A stretch of DNA of 64,000 nucleotides from Cupriavidus pauculus (lineage in GTDB: Bacteria; Pseudomonadota; Gammaproteobacteria; Burkholderiales; Burkholderiaceae). Location of the stretch: assembly GCF_022179805.1 (NCBI RefSeq), contig NZ_BPUO01000001.1:372001-436000 (forward strand), read 5' to 3'. The stretch's first letter is position 1. Each line of letters starts with the position of its first letter. Below, one piece after another: positions 1 through 7,816 of the stretch. The notes beneath the pieces are model-generated. The model was given only the letters and a program-made list of their open reading frames with translations. It was not told where the DNA came from and did no database searches. The position numbers were made by a program, and so were the translations under genes.

Positions 1-743
1 AGGAATTCATCCGCCATATCGGCGCCGAAAACGTGCACGTGGTCTCGGTCTGCCAGCCCACCGTACCGGTGCTGGCGGCGATTTCGCTGATGGCCTCGGC
101 CGGCGAGAAGACGCCGCGCACCATGACGATGATGGGTGGCCCGATCGATGCCCGGAAGAGCCCGACCTCTGTCAATTCGCTGGCGACGAACAAGTCGTTC
201 GAATGGTTCGAAAATAATGTGATCTACACGGTACCCGCGAACTATCCGGGGCATGGCCGCAAGGTCTACCCGGGCTTCCTGCAGCACGCAGGGTTCGTGG
301 CGATGAATCCGGACCGCCACCTGTCGTCGCACTACGACTACTACCTGAACCTGATCGAGGGCGACGCCGACGACGCGGAAGCGCACGTGCGCTTCTACGA
401 CGAGTACAACGCGGTGCTGGACATGGCTGCCGAGTACTACCTCGACACGATCCGCGAGGTGTTCCAGGAATTCCGCCTGGCCAACGGCACGTGGGAAATC
501 GACGGCGATCCGGTGCGTCCACAGGACATCAAGAGCACGGCGCTGCTGACCATCGAAGGCGAGCTCGACGATATCTCGGGCGCCGGCCAGACCGCTGCGG
601 CGCATGACCTGTGCGCCGGCATCGCCAAGGCGCGCAAGCAACATATCACCGCGCCGAAGTGCGGCCACTACGGGATTTTCTCGGGCCGTCGCTGGCGCGA
701 GAACATCTATCCGGAACTGCGCGACTTCATCCGCAAGTACTGA
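1..743 (+). CDS. phaZ: Intracellular poly(3-hydroxybutyrate) depolymerase, 3' part
   Basis: The window opens inside this gene; about 246 C-terminal residues are visible, in a frame open from base 3, so the true start lies upstream. The protein is an alpha/beta-hydrolase of the intracellular PHB depolymerase family, which mobilises storage granules in the cytoplasm. The family uses a thiol rather than a serine nucleophile: the visible SVCQP near the left edge carries the expected catalytic Cys, ELDD supplies the probable acid, and KCGHYG the probable His. These match the Cys-Asp-His triad known for Ralstonia eutropha PhaZa1. The gene ends 20 bases before a strong terminator. Family assignment is firm; which PhaZ paralogue this is cannot be told from a fragment. 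Confidence 0.9.
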   Translation, partial: EFIRHIGAENVHVVSVCQPTVPVLAAISLMASAGEKTPRTMTMMGGPIDARKSPTSVNSLATNKSFEWFENNVIYTVPANYPGHGRKVYPGFLQHAGFVAMNPDRHLSSHYDYYLNLIEGDADDAEAHVRFYDEYNAVLDMAAEYYLDTIREVFQEFRLANGTWEIDGDPVRPQDIKSTALLTIEGELDDISGAGQTAAAHDLCAGIAKARKQHITAPKCGHYGIFSGRRWRENIYPELRDFIRKY

Positions 744-763
744 TCCGGACTGGCAGCCATAGG

Positions 764-795
764 AAAACGCCCGCGAGACTCTCGCGGGCGTTTTT
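764..795. terminator. Bidirectional intrinsic terminator
   Basis: An 11-bp perfect stem (ACGCCCGCGAG / CTCGCGGGCGT) with a 3-base loop is flanked by A and T tracts on both sides. It lies between the convergent phaZ gene and the TetR gene ending at 817, and can serve both. Confidence 0.85.
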
Positions 796-816
796 CATTT
801 GGGGAGGCGAATCAGA

Positions 817-1452
817 CTACCGGTTGGTCAGGTAGGACAGCAGCATGTCCGTGTGCAGGTCGGCAAAGCGCGCATGTTCTTCTTCCGACGCCACGTCGCG
901 GCCGATGACCGCGCTGATGGTGTACCGGTTCGACAGCACGTAGTAGCCCAGCGCCGAGATCGTCAGATAGAACTGGGGCACGTCGATGTTGTCGCGGAAC
1001 TTGCCCTGCTGCTGCCCGCGCCGGATGATCTCCGCCAGCACGTCCACGATGGGATTGATCAGCTGATGCAGTTGTGCCGACTTCTTCAGGTGGCGCGCCT
1101 CGTGCAGGTTCTCGCTGTTCACCAGCCGGATGAATTCGGGATGGGCGTAATACCAGTCCCACACAAAGCGGGCCAGCTTGCGCACCGCCGCCTCCGGATC
1201 TTCGTCGGTGATATGCAACTGCTCCTCGGCGGCACGGAACTCGGCGTACTGCTTTTCGAGCACGGCCAGGAACAGGCCTTCCTTGCTGCCGTAGTAGTAA
1301 TACAGCATGCGCTCGTTGGTCTCGGCCCGGCGCGCGATCTGGTCGACGCGTGCGCCGGCCAGCCCGCCCTTGGCAAACTCCTCGGTAGCAGCCGCCATGA
1401 TGCGCCGGCGCGTGCCTTCAGGATCCCGCTTGGTTTTTGGCTCGTTCGACAT
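817..1452 (-). CDS. TetR/AcrR family transcriptional regulator
   Basis: A 211-residue protein with a typical TetR N-terminal helix-turn-helix at about residues 14-60 (GTRRRIMAAATEEFAKGG, then VDQIARRAE and MLYYYYGSKEGLF). An all-helical ligand and dimerisation domain fills the remainder. It presumably represses genes by binding a palindromic operator and is released by a small ligand, but no target is evident. It stands alone, with its back to rnfB (divergent, about 195 bases apart) and its end facing phaZ across a shared terminator. The C-terminal half, with its YYAHPEF/RLVNSEN stretch, resembles the RutR-type subgroup only loosely, so no ligand is proposed. The ATG start is supported by the HTH beginning at the usual distance. 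Confidence 0.88.
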   Translation of the reverse strand: MSNEPKTKRDPEGTRRRIMAAATEEFAKGGLAGARVDQIARRAETNERMLYYYYGSKEGLFLAVLEKQYAEFRAAEEQLHITDEDPEAAVRKLARFVWDWYYAHPEFIRLVNSENLHEARHLKKSAQLHQLINPIVDVLAEIIRRGQQQGKFRDNIDVPQFYLTISALGYYVLSNRYTISAVIGRDVASEEEHARFADLHTDMLLSYLTNR

Positions 1453-1646
1453 GAATATCTGATCTGTCAGTTGCGCGGATTATGGCACAGCCCGTCATCC
1501 GCCCCGGGCCCCTCTTCCCGAATGGATGACGCCGCATGATCCCCTTTTCTGCAGCGCGGCGAAATCGGGGATAATCCTTGCCGCACACACGCCCACAGAG
1601 GCGCGCATTATTCCAGCCGTCCCCCCCTGAATTCCGTTTCGCCGTC

Positions 1647-2471
1647 GTGACCCGTTCCCCAACCGCCGCCGACGCCAGTCGCCTGGCAGATCGTCTCGAA
1701 GCCCTGCTGCCCCAGACCCAGTGCACCAAGTGCGGGTTCGACGGCTGCCGTCCCTATGCCGAGGCCATGGCCACCGGCGAAGCCGCGCCCAACCGCTGTC
1801 CGCCTGGTGGCGCCGAGGGCATCGTCCGGTTGTCGGCATTGCTCGAAACCGTGCCCCAGCCGCTGGACCCGGTACGCGGCGTGGAACAGCCGCGCGCCGT
1901 GGCCCTGATCGACGAATCGCTGTGCATCGGCTGCACGCTCTGCATCCAGGCCTGCCCGGTGGACGCCATCGTCGGCGCGCCCAAGCAGATGCACACCGTG
2001 CTGCCCGACTGGTGCACAGGCTGCGATCTCTGCGTGGCGCCCTGCCCGGTCGACTGCATCGCCATGATTCCGGTCACCGGCGAAAAGACCGGCTGGGCCG
2101 CGTGGTCGCAGGAACAGGCCGACGCCGCACAGGCGCGCTACGTTGCGCGCAAGGCTCGTCTGGTGCGCGAGAGCGAGGAGAACGACGCGCGCCTGGCCGC
2201 CAAGGCCGCTGCCAAGCTCGAAGCGCTGCAGGCCGAAGCCGCCGCCAGCGAAGCCGAACAGGCCGCCCAGGCCCGCAAGAAAGCGATCATCCAGGCCGCC
2301 ATCGAGCGCGCGCGGCAGAAGGCCGCGGCGGTCAAGCCTCGCAATACCGAGGACGTCTCGCCGGCCGTGCAGGCCCAGATCGACGCCGCCGAGGAACGCC
2401 GCACCAGACTTGGCCTGACGGACAAGGCCGACCAGAACGATAACAGCGATAACGACGGTCACCGCTCATGA
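1647..2471 (+). CDS. rnfB: RnfB/RsxB-like [4Fe-4S] ferredoxin protein (orphan)
   Basis: An iron-sulfur electron carrier of the RnfB/RsxB family. An Fe-S cluster domain with [15 protein letters not shown] and a downstream NRCPPGG is followed by two classical ferredoxin motifs, [14 protein letters not shown] and [14 protein letters not shown]. The C-terminal ~100 residues are Ala/Glu/Lys/Arg-rich and probably a coiled coil. Unlike enteric RsxB, no N-terminal membrane anchor precedes the first cysteine motif. No rnfA, C, D, G or E is next to it. Its TGA overlaps the ATG of nth, implying translational coupling. Start: the frame extends back to a TTG at 1578, but a GATAAT -10 hexamer at 1570-1575 would place the transcript start after that TTG. 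I therefore prefer GTG 1647, although it lacks an obvious ribosome binding site. Confidence 0.85.
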   Translation: MTRSPTAADASRLADRLEALLPQTQCTKCGFDGCRPYAEAMATGEAAPNRCPPGGAEGIVRLSALLETVPQPLDPVRGVEQPRAVALIDESLCIGCTLCIQACPVDAIVGAPKQMHTVLPDWCTGCDLCVAPCPVDCIAMIPVTGEKTGWAAWSQEQADAAQARYVARKARLVRESEENDARLAAKAAAKLEALQAEAAASEAEQAAQARKKAIIQAAIERARQKAAAVKPRNTEDVSPAVQAQIDAAEERRTRLGLTDKADQNDNSDNDGHRS

Positions 2472-3112
2472 ATCCCGCCAAGCGCCTTGCCATTTTCGAA
2501 ACCTTGCGTGAGGTCAATCCGACTCCGGAGACGGAGCTCGAATACAGCTCGCCGTTCGAATTGCTGATCGCCGTGCTGCTGTCCGCCCAGGCGACGGACG
2601 TGGGCGTGAACAAGGCCACGCGCAAGCTGTATCCGGTGGCCCACACCCCCCAGCAGATCCTGGATCTTGGCGAGGCCGGGCTGATCGAGTACATCAAGAC
2701 CATTGGCCTCTACAAGACCAAGGCCAAGCATGTGATGGAGACCTGCCGCATCCTGGTGACGCAGCACGACGGCAAGGTGCCGCCCGTGCGCGAGGCGCTG
2801 GAAGCGCTGCCGGGCGTGGGCCGCAAGACGGCCAACGTGGTGCTGAACGTCGCGTTCGGCCAGCCGACCATCGCGGTGGACACGCATATCTTCCGGGTGG
2901 CCAACCGCACTGGCCTGGCGCCCGGCAAGAACCCCGACGCCGTGGAACAGAAGCTGCTGAAGGTGACGCCGACCGAATTCCTGCACGACGCCCACCACTG
3001 GCTGATCCTGCACGGCCGCTACGTGTGCAAGGCGCGCAAGCCCGAATGCTGGCATTGCGCCATCGAGCCGCTCTGCGAGTTCAAGCCGAAAACCCCGGCG
3101 CCGAGCGTCTGA
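2468..3112 (+). CDS. nth: Endonuclease III (DNA glycosylase/AP lyase)
   Basis: A base-excision repair enzyme that removes oxidised pyrimidines and nicks at abasic sites. The 214 residues align without gaps in my reading to the E. coli enzyme's landmarks. The helix-hairpin-helix [14 protein letters not shown] contains Lys120, and VDTHIFRV supplies Asp138. The C-terminal [4Fe-4S] loop has Cys187, Cys194, Cys197 and Cys203 in the C-X6-C-X2-C-X5-C pattern. The ATG overlaps the rnfB stop (ATGA). The pairing of an RnfB-type protein with nth recalls the rsx-nth order of enterics and suggests an electron-supply or cluster-status link, though this is not shown by sequence. Confidence 0.96.
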   Translation: MNPAKRLAIFETLREVNPTPETELEYSSPFELLIAVLLSAQATDVGVNKATRKLYPVAHTPQQILDLGEAGLIEYIKTIGLYKTKAKHVMETCRILVTQHDGKVPPVREALEALPGVGRKTANVVLNVAFGQPTIAVDTHIFRVANRTGLAPGKNPDAVEQKLLKVTPTEFLHDAHHWLILHGRYVCKARKPECWHCAIEPLCEFKPKTPAPSV

Positions 3113-3122
3113 AAGTCAGGAA

Positions 3123-3743
3123 TCAGCGCTGGTTCAGTACCAGCGCAAGCTGCAGCGCGGTGCGCGCCACGGTATCGACATCGGGCGCATAGCCATTGCG
3201 GATCCAGTACAGCGCCACATGGACGATGCCACCGGCCACGCCGGCCGCGAGCATCGGGTCGGGCGTCGATCTGGCCGGACCCAGCGTCCGCGCCAGCAAG
3301 GCGCCGAAATCGCATAGCGACACGGCCAGCGCCTCGTCCACGAGCTTGCTGACCCCACGGATTTCCACCAGGAACACCCGCGCCGAGCGCGGTTCGCACT
3401 GCAGCGCCCCGAAATAGGCGCGCAGCATGGCCAGCACGCGGTGCTGGCTGTCGCCGCCGGCCTCTTCCGCCGCCCGCTCCAGCGTATGAAGCAGGCGGTG
3501 GGTCACCGTTTCATACGACGCCAGCAGCAATGCCTCGCTGTTGGCGAACGATTCATAGAAATATCGCTCGGTCAGCCCGGCGGCTTCGCACACGGCCTTG
3601 ACGGTGGCGCTCTGGTAACCCCGCTCGCCGTAGACCTGCACGGCGGCAGCAATCAGCTGCTCGCGCCGCTGGGCGCGGCGTTCGTCGGCTTCGGCGCCGC
3701 GATAGCGGCGGGCGGGAGAAAGCTCGGTGGTCATGGCGGCCAT
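3123..3743 (-). CDS. TetR family regulator divergent from the monooxygenase operon
   Basis: A 206-residue TetR-type repressor with an N-terminal HTH at about residues 25-70 (REQLIAAAVQVYGERGY, VKAVCEAAGLTERYFYESFANSEAL). The C-terminal half is a hydrophobic helical ligand pocket. It is transcribed away from the monooxygenase gene, and the intervening region carries a cluster of TGACA/TGTCA half-sites. This strongly suggests that it represses itself and the neighbouring operon, with a lipid-like or cyclic-ketone-like inducer being plausible but unproven. Two in-frame ATGs (3743 and 3734) are possible starts. The gene converges with nth with a 10-base gap. Confidence 0.88.
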   Translation of the reverse strand: MAAMTTELSPARRYRGAEADERRAQRREQLIAAAVQVYGERGYQSATVKAVCEAAGLTERYFYESFANSEALLLASYETVTHRLLHTLERAAEEAGGDSQHRVLAMLRAYFGALQCEPRSARVFLVEIRGVSKLVDEALAVSLCDFGALLARTLGPARSTPDPMLAAGVAGGIVHVALYWIRNGYAPDVDTVARTALQLALVLNQR

Positions 3744-3745
3744 TA

Positions 3746-3791
3746 TGACATTCCCTATTGTCAGATGGCTTCTGACAACCTATGTTGTCAG
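3746..3791. promoter_or_regulatory. Probable TetR operator array (TGACA/TGTCA palindromes)
   Basis: Four half-sites alternate in orientation. TGACA (3746-3750) and TTGTCAG (3758-3764) form the first inverted pair. CTGACAAC (3772-3779) and GTTGTCAG (3784-3791) form a perfect 8+4+8 palindrome. TTGTCAG and CTGACAA also pair across 7 bases. The array lies between divergent start codons, as expected for a TetR-controlled intergenic region. Confidence 0.7.
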
Positions 3792-3817
3792 AATACCAAC
3801 TCGCCCCCGGTTCCGTC

Positions 3818-5335
3818 ATGAGCGCCCCGAGTTCCGATGACGCTGTCCTGGATGTACTGATTGTTGGCGCCGGCCTGTCCGGCATCGGCGCCGCCCGGCA
3901 GTTGCAGCAACGCTGCCCCGACAAGCGTTTCGCCATCCTGGAAGCCCGCGACGCCATTGGCGGCACCTGGGACCAGTTCCGCTACCCCGGCATCCGCTCC
4001 GATTCCGACATGTACACGCTGGGCTATCGCTTCAAGCCCTGGCGCGGCGCCAAGGCCATTGCCGACGGTCCGTCGATCCTTTCCTATATCCGCGAAACCG
4101 CCGAGGAAGGCGACATCGCCCGGCACATTCGCTTTGGCCACAAGGTCGTGGGCGCCGCCTGGCACAGCGACCAGTCCTGCTGGACCATCGACGCCGAACG
4201 CTCCGCCGATGGCAGCCGCCAGCGCCTGCGCGCCCGGCTGCTGTACGTCTGCGCCGGCTACTTCAGCTACGCCGAAGGCCATCGGCCCACGTTCCCGGGC
4301 GAAGAGGATTTCCGGGGCCGCATGGTGCATCCGCAGTTCTGGGACCCCTCGCTGGACTACACCGGCAAGCGCGTGGTGGTGATCGGCAGCGGCGCCACCG
4401 CCGTGACGCTGGTGCCAGCCATGGCCGAGACCGCCGCGCACGTGACCATGCTGCAGCGCTCGCCCACCTACATCGTGACCCGCCCCGGCGAGGATGCCAT
4501 CGCCCACAAGCTGCGCCGCGTGCTGCCCGAGCGCATGGCCTATCGCGCCACGCGCTGGAAAAACGTGCTGCTGGGCATGTTCTTCTTCCAGTTGGCACGG
4601 CGCCGGCCGGCCAAGGTCAAGGAACGCATCGTCGGCATGGCGGCGGCTCAGTTGGCCCCGGGCTTCGACGTCGACACCCATTTCACGCCGCGCTACAACC
4701 CGTGGGACCAGCGCGTCTGCCTGGTGCCCGATGGCGACCTGTTCCGCGAGATCCGTAGCGGGCGTGCGTCGGTGGTGACCGACCAGATCGAACGCTTCAC
4801 GGCTGACGGCATCGTGCTGAAATCCGGCCAGACACTGCCGGCCGATGTGGTGGTCGTGGCCACCGGCCTGAAGCTGAACATGCTGGGCGATATCGCGCTG
4901 ACCGTGGACGGCCAGCCGCGCCGGCCGTCGGAATCGCTGGCGTACAAGGGGATGATGCTGGGCAACGTGCCGAACCTGGTGCTGGCGTTCGGCTACACCA
5001 ATGCGTCGTGGACGCTCAAGGCCGACCTGACCGCCGAATACGTCTGCCGCCTGCTGCGGTTCATGGACCGGCGCGGCTACCGCATGGCCATGCCGACGCT
5101 GGACCCATCCGTGCAAACCGTGCCGTTCCTGGACTTCACCTCGGGCTACGTCCAGCGTGCCGCGTCGGTGCTGCCCAAACAGGGCCTGCGCAAACCGTGG
5201 CGCGTGTACCAGAATTACCTGATGGACATGCTGACCATTCGCCATGGCCGCATTGACGACGGCGTGCTGCAGTTCGACCGCGTCGCCGCCGCCACCGTGC
5301 CCACCAACGATCCGATTGCCGAGGCCCAACCTTGA
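3818..5335 (+). CDS. Flavin-containing (Baeyer-Villiger type) monooxygenase
   Basis: A class B flavoprotein monooxygenase of about 505 residues. It has an N-terminal FAD-binding GAGLSGIG near residue 17, the type I Baeyer-Villiger fingerprint FxGxxxHxxxW[PD] seen as FRGRMVHPQFWD, and a second dinucleotide fold GSGATA for NADPH. The family inserts one oxygen atom into ketones or oxidises soft heteroatoms; the substrate is unknown. The frame runs back to an ATG at 3782, but that codon sits inside the operator palindrome, so ATG 3818 is taken as the start. The stop overlaps the next gene's TTG, and the neighbouring hydrolase would fit cleavage of the ester a Baeyer-Villiger reaction makes. Confidence 0.85.
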   Translation: MSAPSSDDAVLDVLIVGAGLSGIGAARQLQQRCPDKRFAILEARDAIGGTWDQFRYPGIRSDSDMYTLGYRFKPWRGAKAIADGPSILSYIRETAEEGDIARHIRFGHKVVGAAWHSDQSCWTIDAERSADGSRQRLRARLLYVCAGYFSYAEGHRPTFPGEEDFRGRMVHPQFWDPSLDYTGKRVVVIGSGATAVTLVPAMAETAAHVTMLQRSPTYIVTRPGEDAIAHKLRRVLPERMAYRATRWKNVLLGMFFFQLARRRPAKVKERIVGMAAAQLAPGFDVDTHFTPRYNPWDQRVCLVPDGDLFREIRSGRASVVTDQIERFTADGIVLKSGQTLPADVVVVATGLKLNMLGDIALTVDGQPRRPSESLAYKGMMLGNVPNLVLAFGYTNASWTLKADLTAEYVCRLLRFMDRRGYRMAMPTLDPSVQTVPFLDFTSGYVQRAASVLPKQGLRKPWRVYQNYLMDMLTIRHGRIDDGVLQFDRVAAATVPTNDPIAEAQP

Positions 5336-6300
5336 CCATCTTCCTCACGCTGATCGCCGCCGTGGCGGCATTGGCCGTCGCCGCGCTGATCCTGCTCGCC
5401 CTGTTCACGCGCCAGACTGTGCGCAAGATCGAAGCCGGTCTGCCGCCCACGGGCCGCTTCGTCGATGTGCCCGGCGCGCGCCTGCATGTGGTCGAGAAAG
5501 GCCAGGGCCAGCCGCTGCTGCTGGTGCACGGCCTGTCCGGCCAGCTTGCCAACTTCGCCTATGGGATGGTCGAGCCGCTGGCCCGTGACTTCCGCGTGGT
5601 CGCTGTGGACCGGCCCGGCGCGGGCTGGTCCACCCGCGAGCCCGGCGCGCCGGCCGACCTGCGCGCGCAGGCCGATACGCTGGCCGCGCTGATCGACCGC
5701 CTCGGACTGGAAAAGCCGCTGGTCGTGGGCCATTCGCTGGGCGGTGCCATCGCGCTGGCGCTGGCCACCTATCACCCCGAGCGCGTGGGCGGGCTGGCGT
5801 TGATCGCCCCGCTCACCCATCCGCCCGAAGCCATTTCGCCGGTGTTCAAGGCAATGACGATCCCCAGCGCGGCCATGCGCAAGCTCGTCGCGTGGACGCT
5901 GTTGATTCCGATGTCAATCCGCAATCGGGAACAGGTCATGGATATCGTCTTCGGCCCGGACGCCGTGCCGGCCGACTTTCCCGTGCGCGGCGGCGGCTTG
6001 CTGGCGCTGCGCCCCAGCCATTTCCTGGGCGCGTCCGAAGACCTGATGGGCGCCGCGCACAGCCTGCCGCCCGTGGTGGCGCGCTACGGCGAACTGCGCG
6101 TGCCGGTGAGCATTCTCTTCGGCCGGGAAGACCGCATTCTCGACTACCGCCAAAATGGCGAGGACTTTGTCGCCCGCGTGCCGGGCACCCGGCTGACATT
6201 GGTCACGGGCGGGCATATGCTGCCAGTCACCGCGATCCAGACCAGCATCGATTTTGTCCGCACCGCGGCCGCCAGCCTACGCGAACCGGCCACCGCCTGA
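5332..6300 (+). CDS. Membrane-anchored alpha/beta-hydrolase
   Basis: A 322-residue hydrolase beginning with a single hydrophobic segment (residues about 3-25, rich in Ala/Leu/Val) that should anchor it to the inner membrane. The alpha/beta-hydrolase fold has the oxyanion motif LLVHGLSG, the nucleophile elbow GHSLGG (Ser135), the acid in FGREDRIL (Asp267) and the base in TGGHMLP (His295), so the triad is complete. Translation appears to start at a TTG whose last two bases are the TG of the preceding TGA stop, a tight coupling to the monooxygenase. In this context an ester or lactone made by the monooxygenase is a reasonable substrate, by inference only. Confidence 0.85.
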   Translation: MTIFLTLIAAVAALAVAALILLALFTRQTVRKIEAGLPPTGRFVDVPGARLHVVEKGQGQPLLLVHGLSGQLANFAYGMVEPLARDFRVVAVDRPGAGWSTREPGAPADLRAQADTLAALIDRLGLEKPLVVGHSLGGAIALALATYHPERVGGLALIAPLTHPPEAISPVFKAMTIPSAAMRKLVAWTLLIPMSIRNREQVMDIVFGPDAVPADFPVRGGGLLALRPSHFLGASEDLMGAAHSLPPVVARYGELRVPVSILFGREDRILDYRQNGEDFVARVPGTRLTLVTGGHMLPVTAIQTSIDFVRTAAASLREPATA

Positions 6301-6336
6301 TCCGTCAGACACGCTCTTACCGAAAGGACCCTGCCC

Positions 6337-7062
6337 ATGGCTTCCTCCACCGGTTTCAATCCCTACAGGCGCGACCTGCCTACCGCGTTCCGCGCCATTC
6401 GCCGCCTGCTGGCCGACGGCAACGACACCGAGCAGGTGTTCAAGATCATGCGCGCGCTGAACGGCCCGTCGATGCCCCGCAACTACAGCCGGCTGCTGAG
6501 CACGCCCGATGGCCGGCGCATGGCTTACCAGCGCATCGAACTGGCGGAAAAGCTGACGGACCCGGCCTACATCGCCAGCTTCGCACCGGGCACGGTGGGC
6601 GCGGTCTATCGCGCGTTCCTGGAGAAGACTGGCTATAGCGCCGACGGGCTGGCCAAGGTGTCGAACCTGAACCAGGAGCCGATCGTCGAGGACGCCTACA
6701 TGTGGTTTGGCCGCCGGACACGCGACATCCACGATATCTGGCACGTACTGACCGGCTATCGCGCTGACGAAAGCCTCGGTGAAGCCGCGCTGGTGGCGTT
6801 CAGCTACGCGCAGACGGGCGGCCAGGGCTGGGCCTTCATCGCCCTTGCCGCGTCGCTGAAAAGCTGGCGCGTGACGCACAGTCTGGCCTTTGCCCGCGCG
6901 GTGCTCGAAGGCTACCGGATGGGCCGCCGCGCCGTCTGGCTGCTGGGCGAGGACTACGAAAAGCTGCTGCACGAGCCGATCGAGGCTGCACGCGCCCGGC
7001 TGGGCATCACCGAGCCGGTGCGCTACATGGCCTGCAATCCGGTACAGGAGTGGACGGCCTGA
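6337..7062 (+). CDS. Coq4-like protein
   Basis: A 241-residue helical protein of the Coq4 family. The metal-binding signature is present as HDIWH (His132, Asp133, His136) with Glu149 downstream. Canonical Coq4 has 11 residues between the second His and the Glu; here there are 12. Eukaryotic Coq4 acts in ubiquinone biosynthesis and has been linked to ring-C1 decarboxylation/hydroxylation. A bacterial paralogue next to a monooxygenase and a hydrolase more probably serves that pathway than ubiquinone synthesis. An AAAGGA ribosome site precedes the ATG, 36 bases after the hydrolase stop. A bidirectional terminator follows. Confidence 0.75.
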   Translation: MASSTGFNPYRRDLPTAFRAIRRLLADGNDTEQVFKIMRALNGPSMPRNYSRLLSTPDGRRMAYQRIELAEKLTDPAYIASFAPGTVGAVYRAFLEKTGYSADGLAKVSNLNQEPIVEDAYMWFGRRTRDIHDIWHVLTGYRADESLGEAALVAFSYAQTGGQGWAFIALAASLKSWRVTHSLAFARAVLEGYRMGRRAVWLLGEDYEKLLHEPIEAARARLGITEPVRYMACNPVQEWTA

Positions 7063-7083
7063 CCTTCCAGCCGATCGGCCATG

Positions 7084-7115
7084 AAAAAAAGCGACCGCTG
7101 CGGGTCGCTTTTTTG
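7084..7115. terminator. Bidirectional intrinsic terminator
   Basis: An 8-bp stem AAGCGACC / GGTCGCTT with a 6-base loop lies between an A7 tract and a T6 tract, at the junction of the convergent Coq4-like and nitroreductase genes. Confidence 0.85.
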
Positions 7116-7141
7116 TTTCTGCCGGGAAGTCCCGATCCCGA

Positions 7142-7729
7142 TCAGACGATGCGGCAAGCCTCGTCGAACGACAGGCGCGGCAGGCGCGGATGCAGCTTCT
7201 CGGCCACGCCGTAGCCCAGGTTGATCAGGAAGTTGACCGACCACTTGCCGTCCGGGAAGAACGCCGCGTTGACCTTGTCTGCATCGAAACCGCCCATCGG
7301 GCCGCAGTCCAGGCCCAGCGCACGGGCGGCCAGGATGAAGTAGCCGCCTTGCAGCGAGCTGTTCATCAGCGCATCGCGCGCGATCTTCGCGTCGTTGCCG
7401 GCGTACCAGGCGCGCGCGTCGGCGTGCGGGAACAGCTTGGGCAGCTGGTCGTGGAACGCGTTGTCGAAGGCGATGATCGCGGTCACGGGTGCCGAACGGG
7501 TCTTGTCCACGTTGCCTGCAGACACGCAATCCACCAGGCGGGCCTTCTGCTCGGCCGACTTCACGAACACGATGCGGGCCGGCGAGCTGTTCGCGGCGGT
7601 GGGGCCGAACTTCATCGCTTCGTAGATCTGCGTCAGCGGCGCATCGTCCACGTGCTTGTCCTGCCATACGCTATGGGTACGGGCTTCGGTGAACAATTGT
7701 GCGATGTGAGCCTGATCGACGGATTTCAT
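7142..7729 (-). CDS. Nitroreductase family protein, RutE/HadB-like
   Basis: A 195-residue FMN-dependent oxidoreductase of the nitroreductase fold. Its size and motifs ([13 protein letters not shown] near the start, [23 protein letters not shown], then FLINLGYG) match the RutE/HadB subfamily. That subfamily includes the malonic-semialdehyde reductase of pyrimidine catabolism, but no other rut gene is visible, so a specific substrate is not claimed. The frame can be extended 23 residues upstream, but the internal ATG at 7729, preceded by GGAAA six bases away, begins exactly where the family begins. The gene is followed by the shared terminator with the Coq4-like gene. Confidence 0.85.
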   Translation of the reverse strand: MKSVDQAHIAQLFTEARTHSVWQDKHVDDAPLTQIYEAMKFGPTAANSSPARIVFVKSAEQKARLVDCVSAGNVDKTRSAPVTAIIAFDNAFHDQLPKLFPHADARAWYAGNDAKIARDALMNSSLQGGYFILAARALGLDCGPMGGFDADKVNAAFFPDGKWSVNFLINLGYGVAEKLHPRLPRLSFDEACRIV

Positions 7730-7816
7730 TGCGCGGTTTCCGGGTTCTGTGATGGAAGAAAGCGCGATTGTACCCAAGCCGCCAGCCGTCACCCACAAGC
7801 ACTTTGATGAAGCCGT

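Noticed and set aside
1578-1646. TTG start adding 23 residues to RnfB
   Set aside because: The added residues look non-coding and a -10 element (GATAAT, 1570-1575) would start transcription downstream of that TTG.
3788-5329. A 513-codon minus-strand open frame opposite the monooxygenase
   Set aside because: Antisense shadow; the plus-strand gene has clear FAD and Baeyer-Villiger motifs in order.
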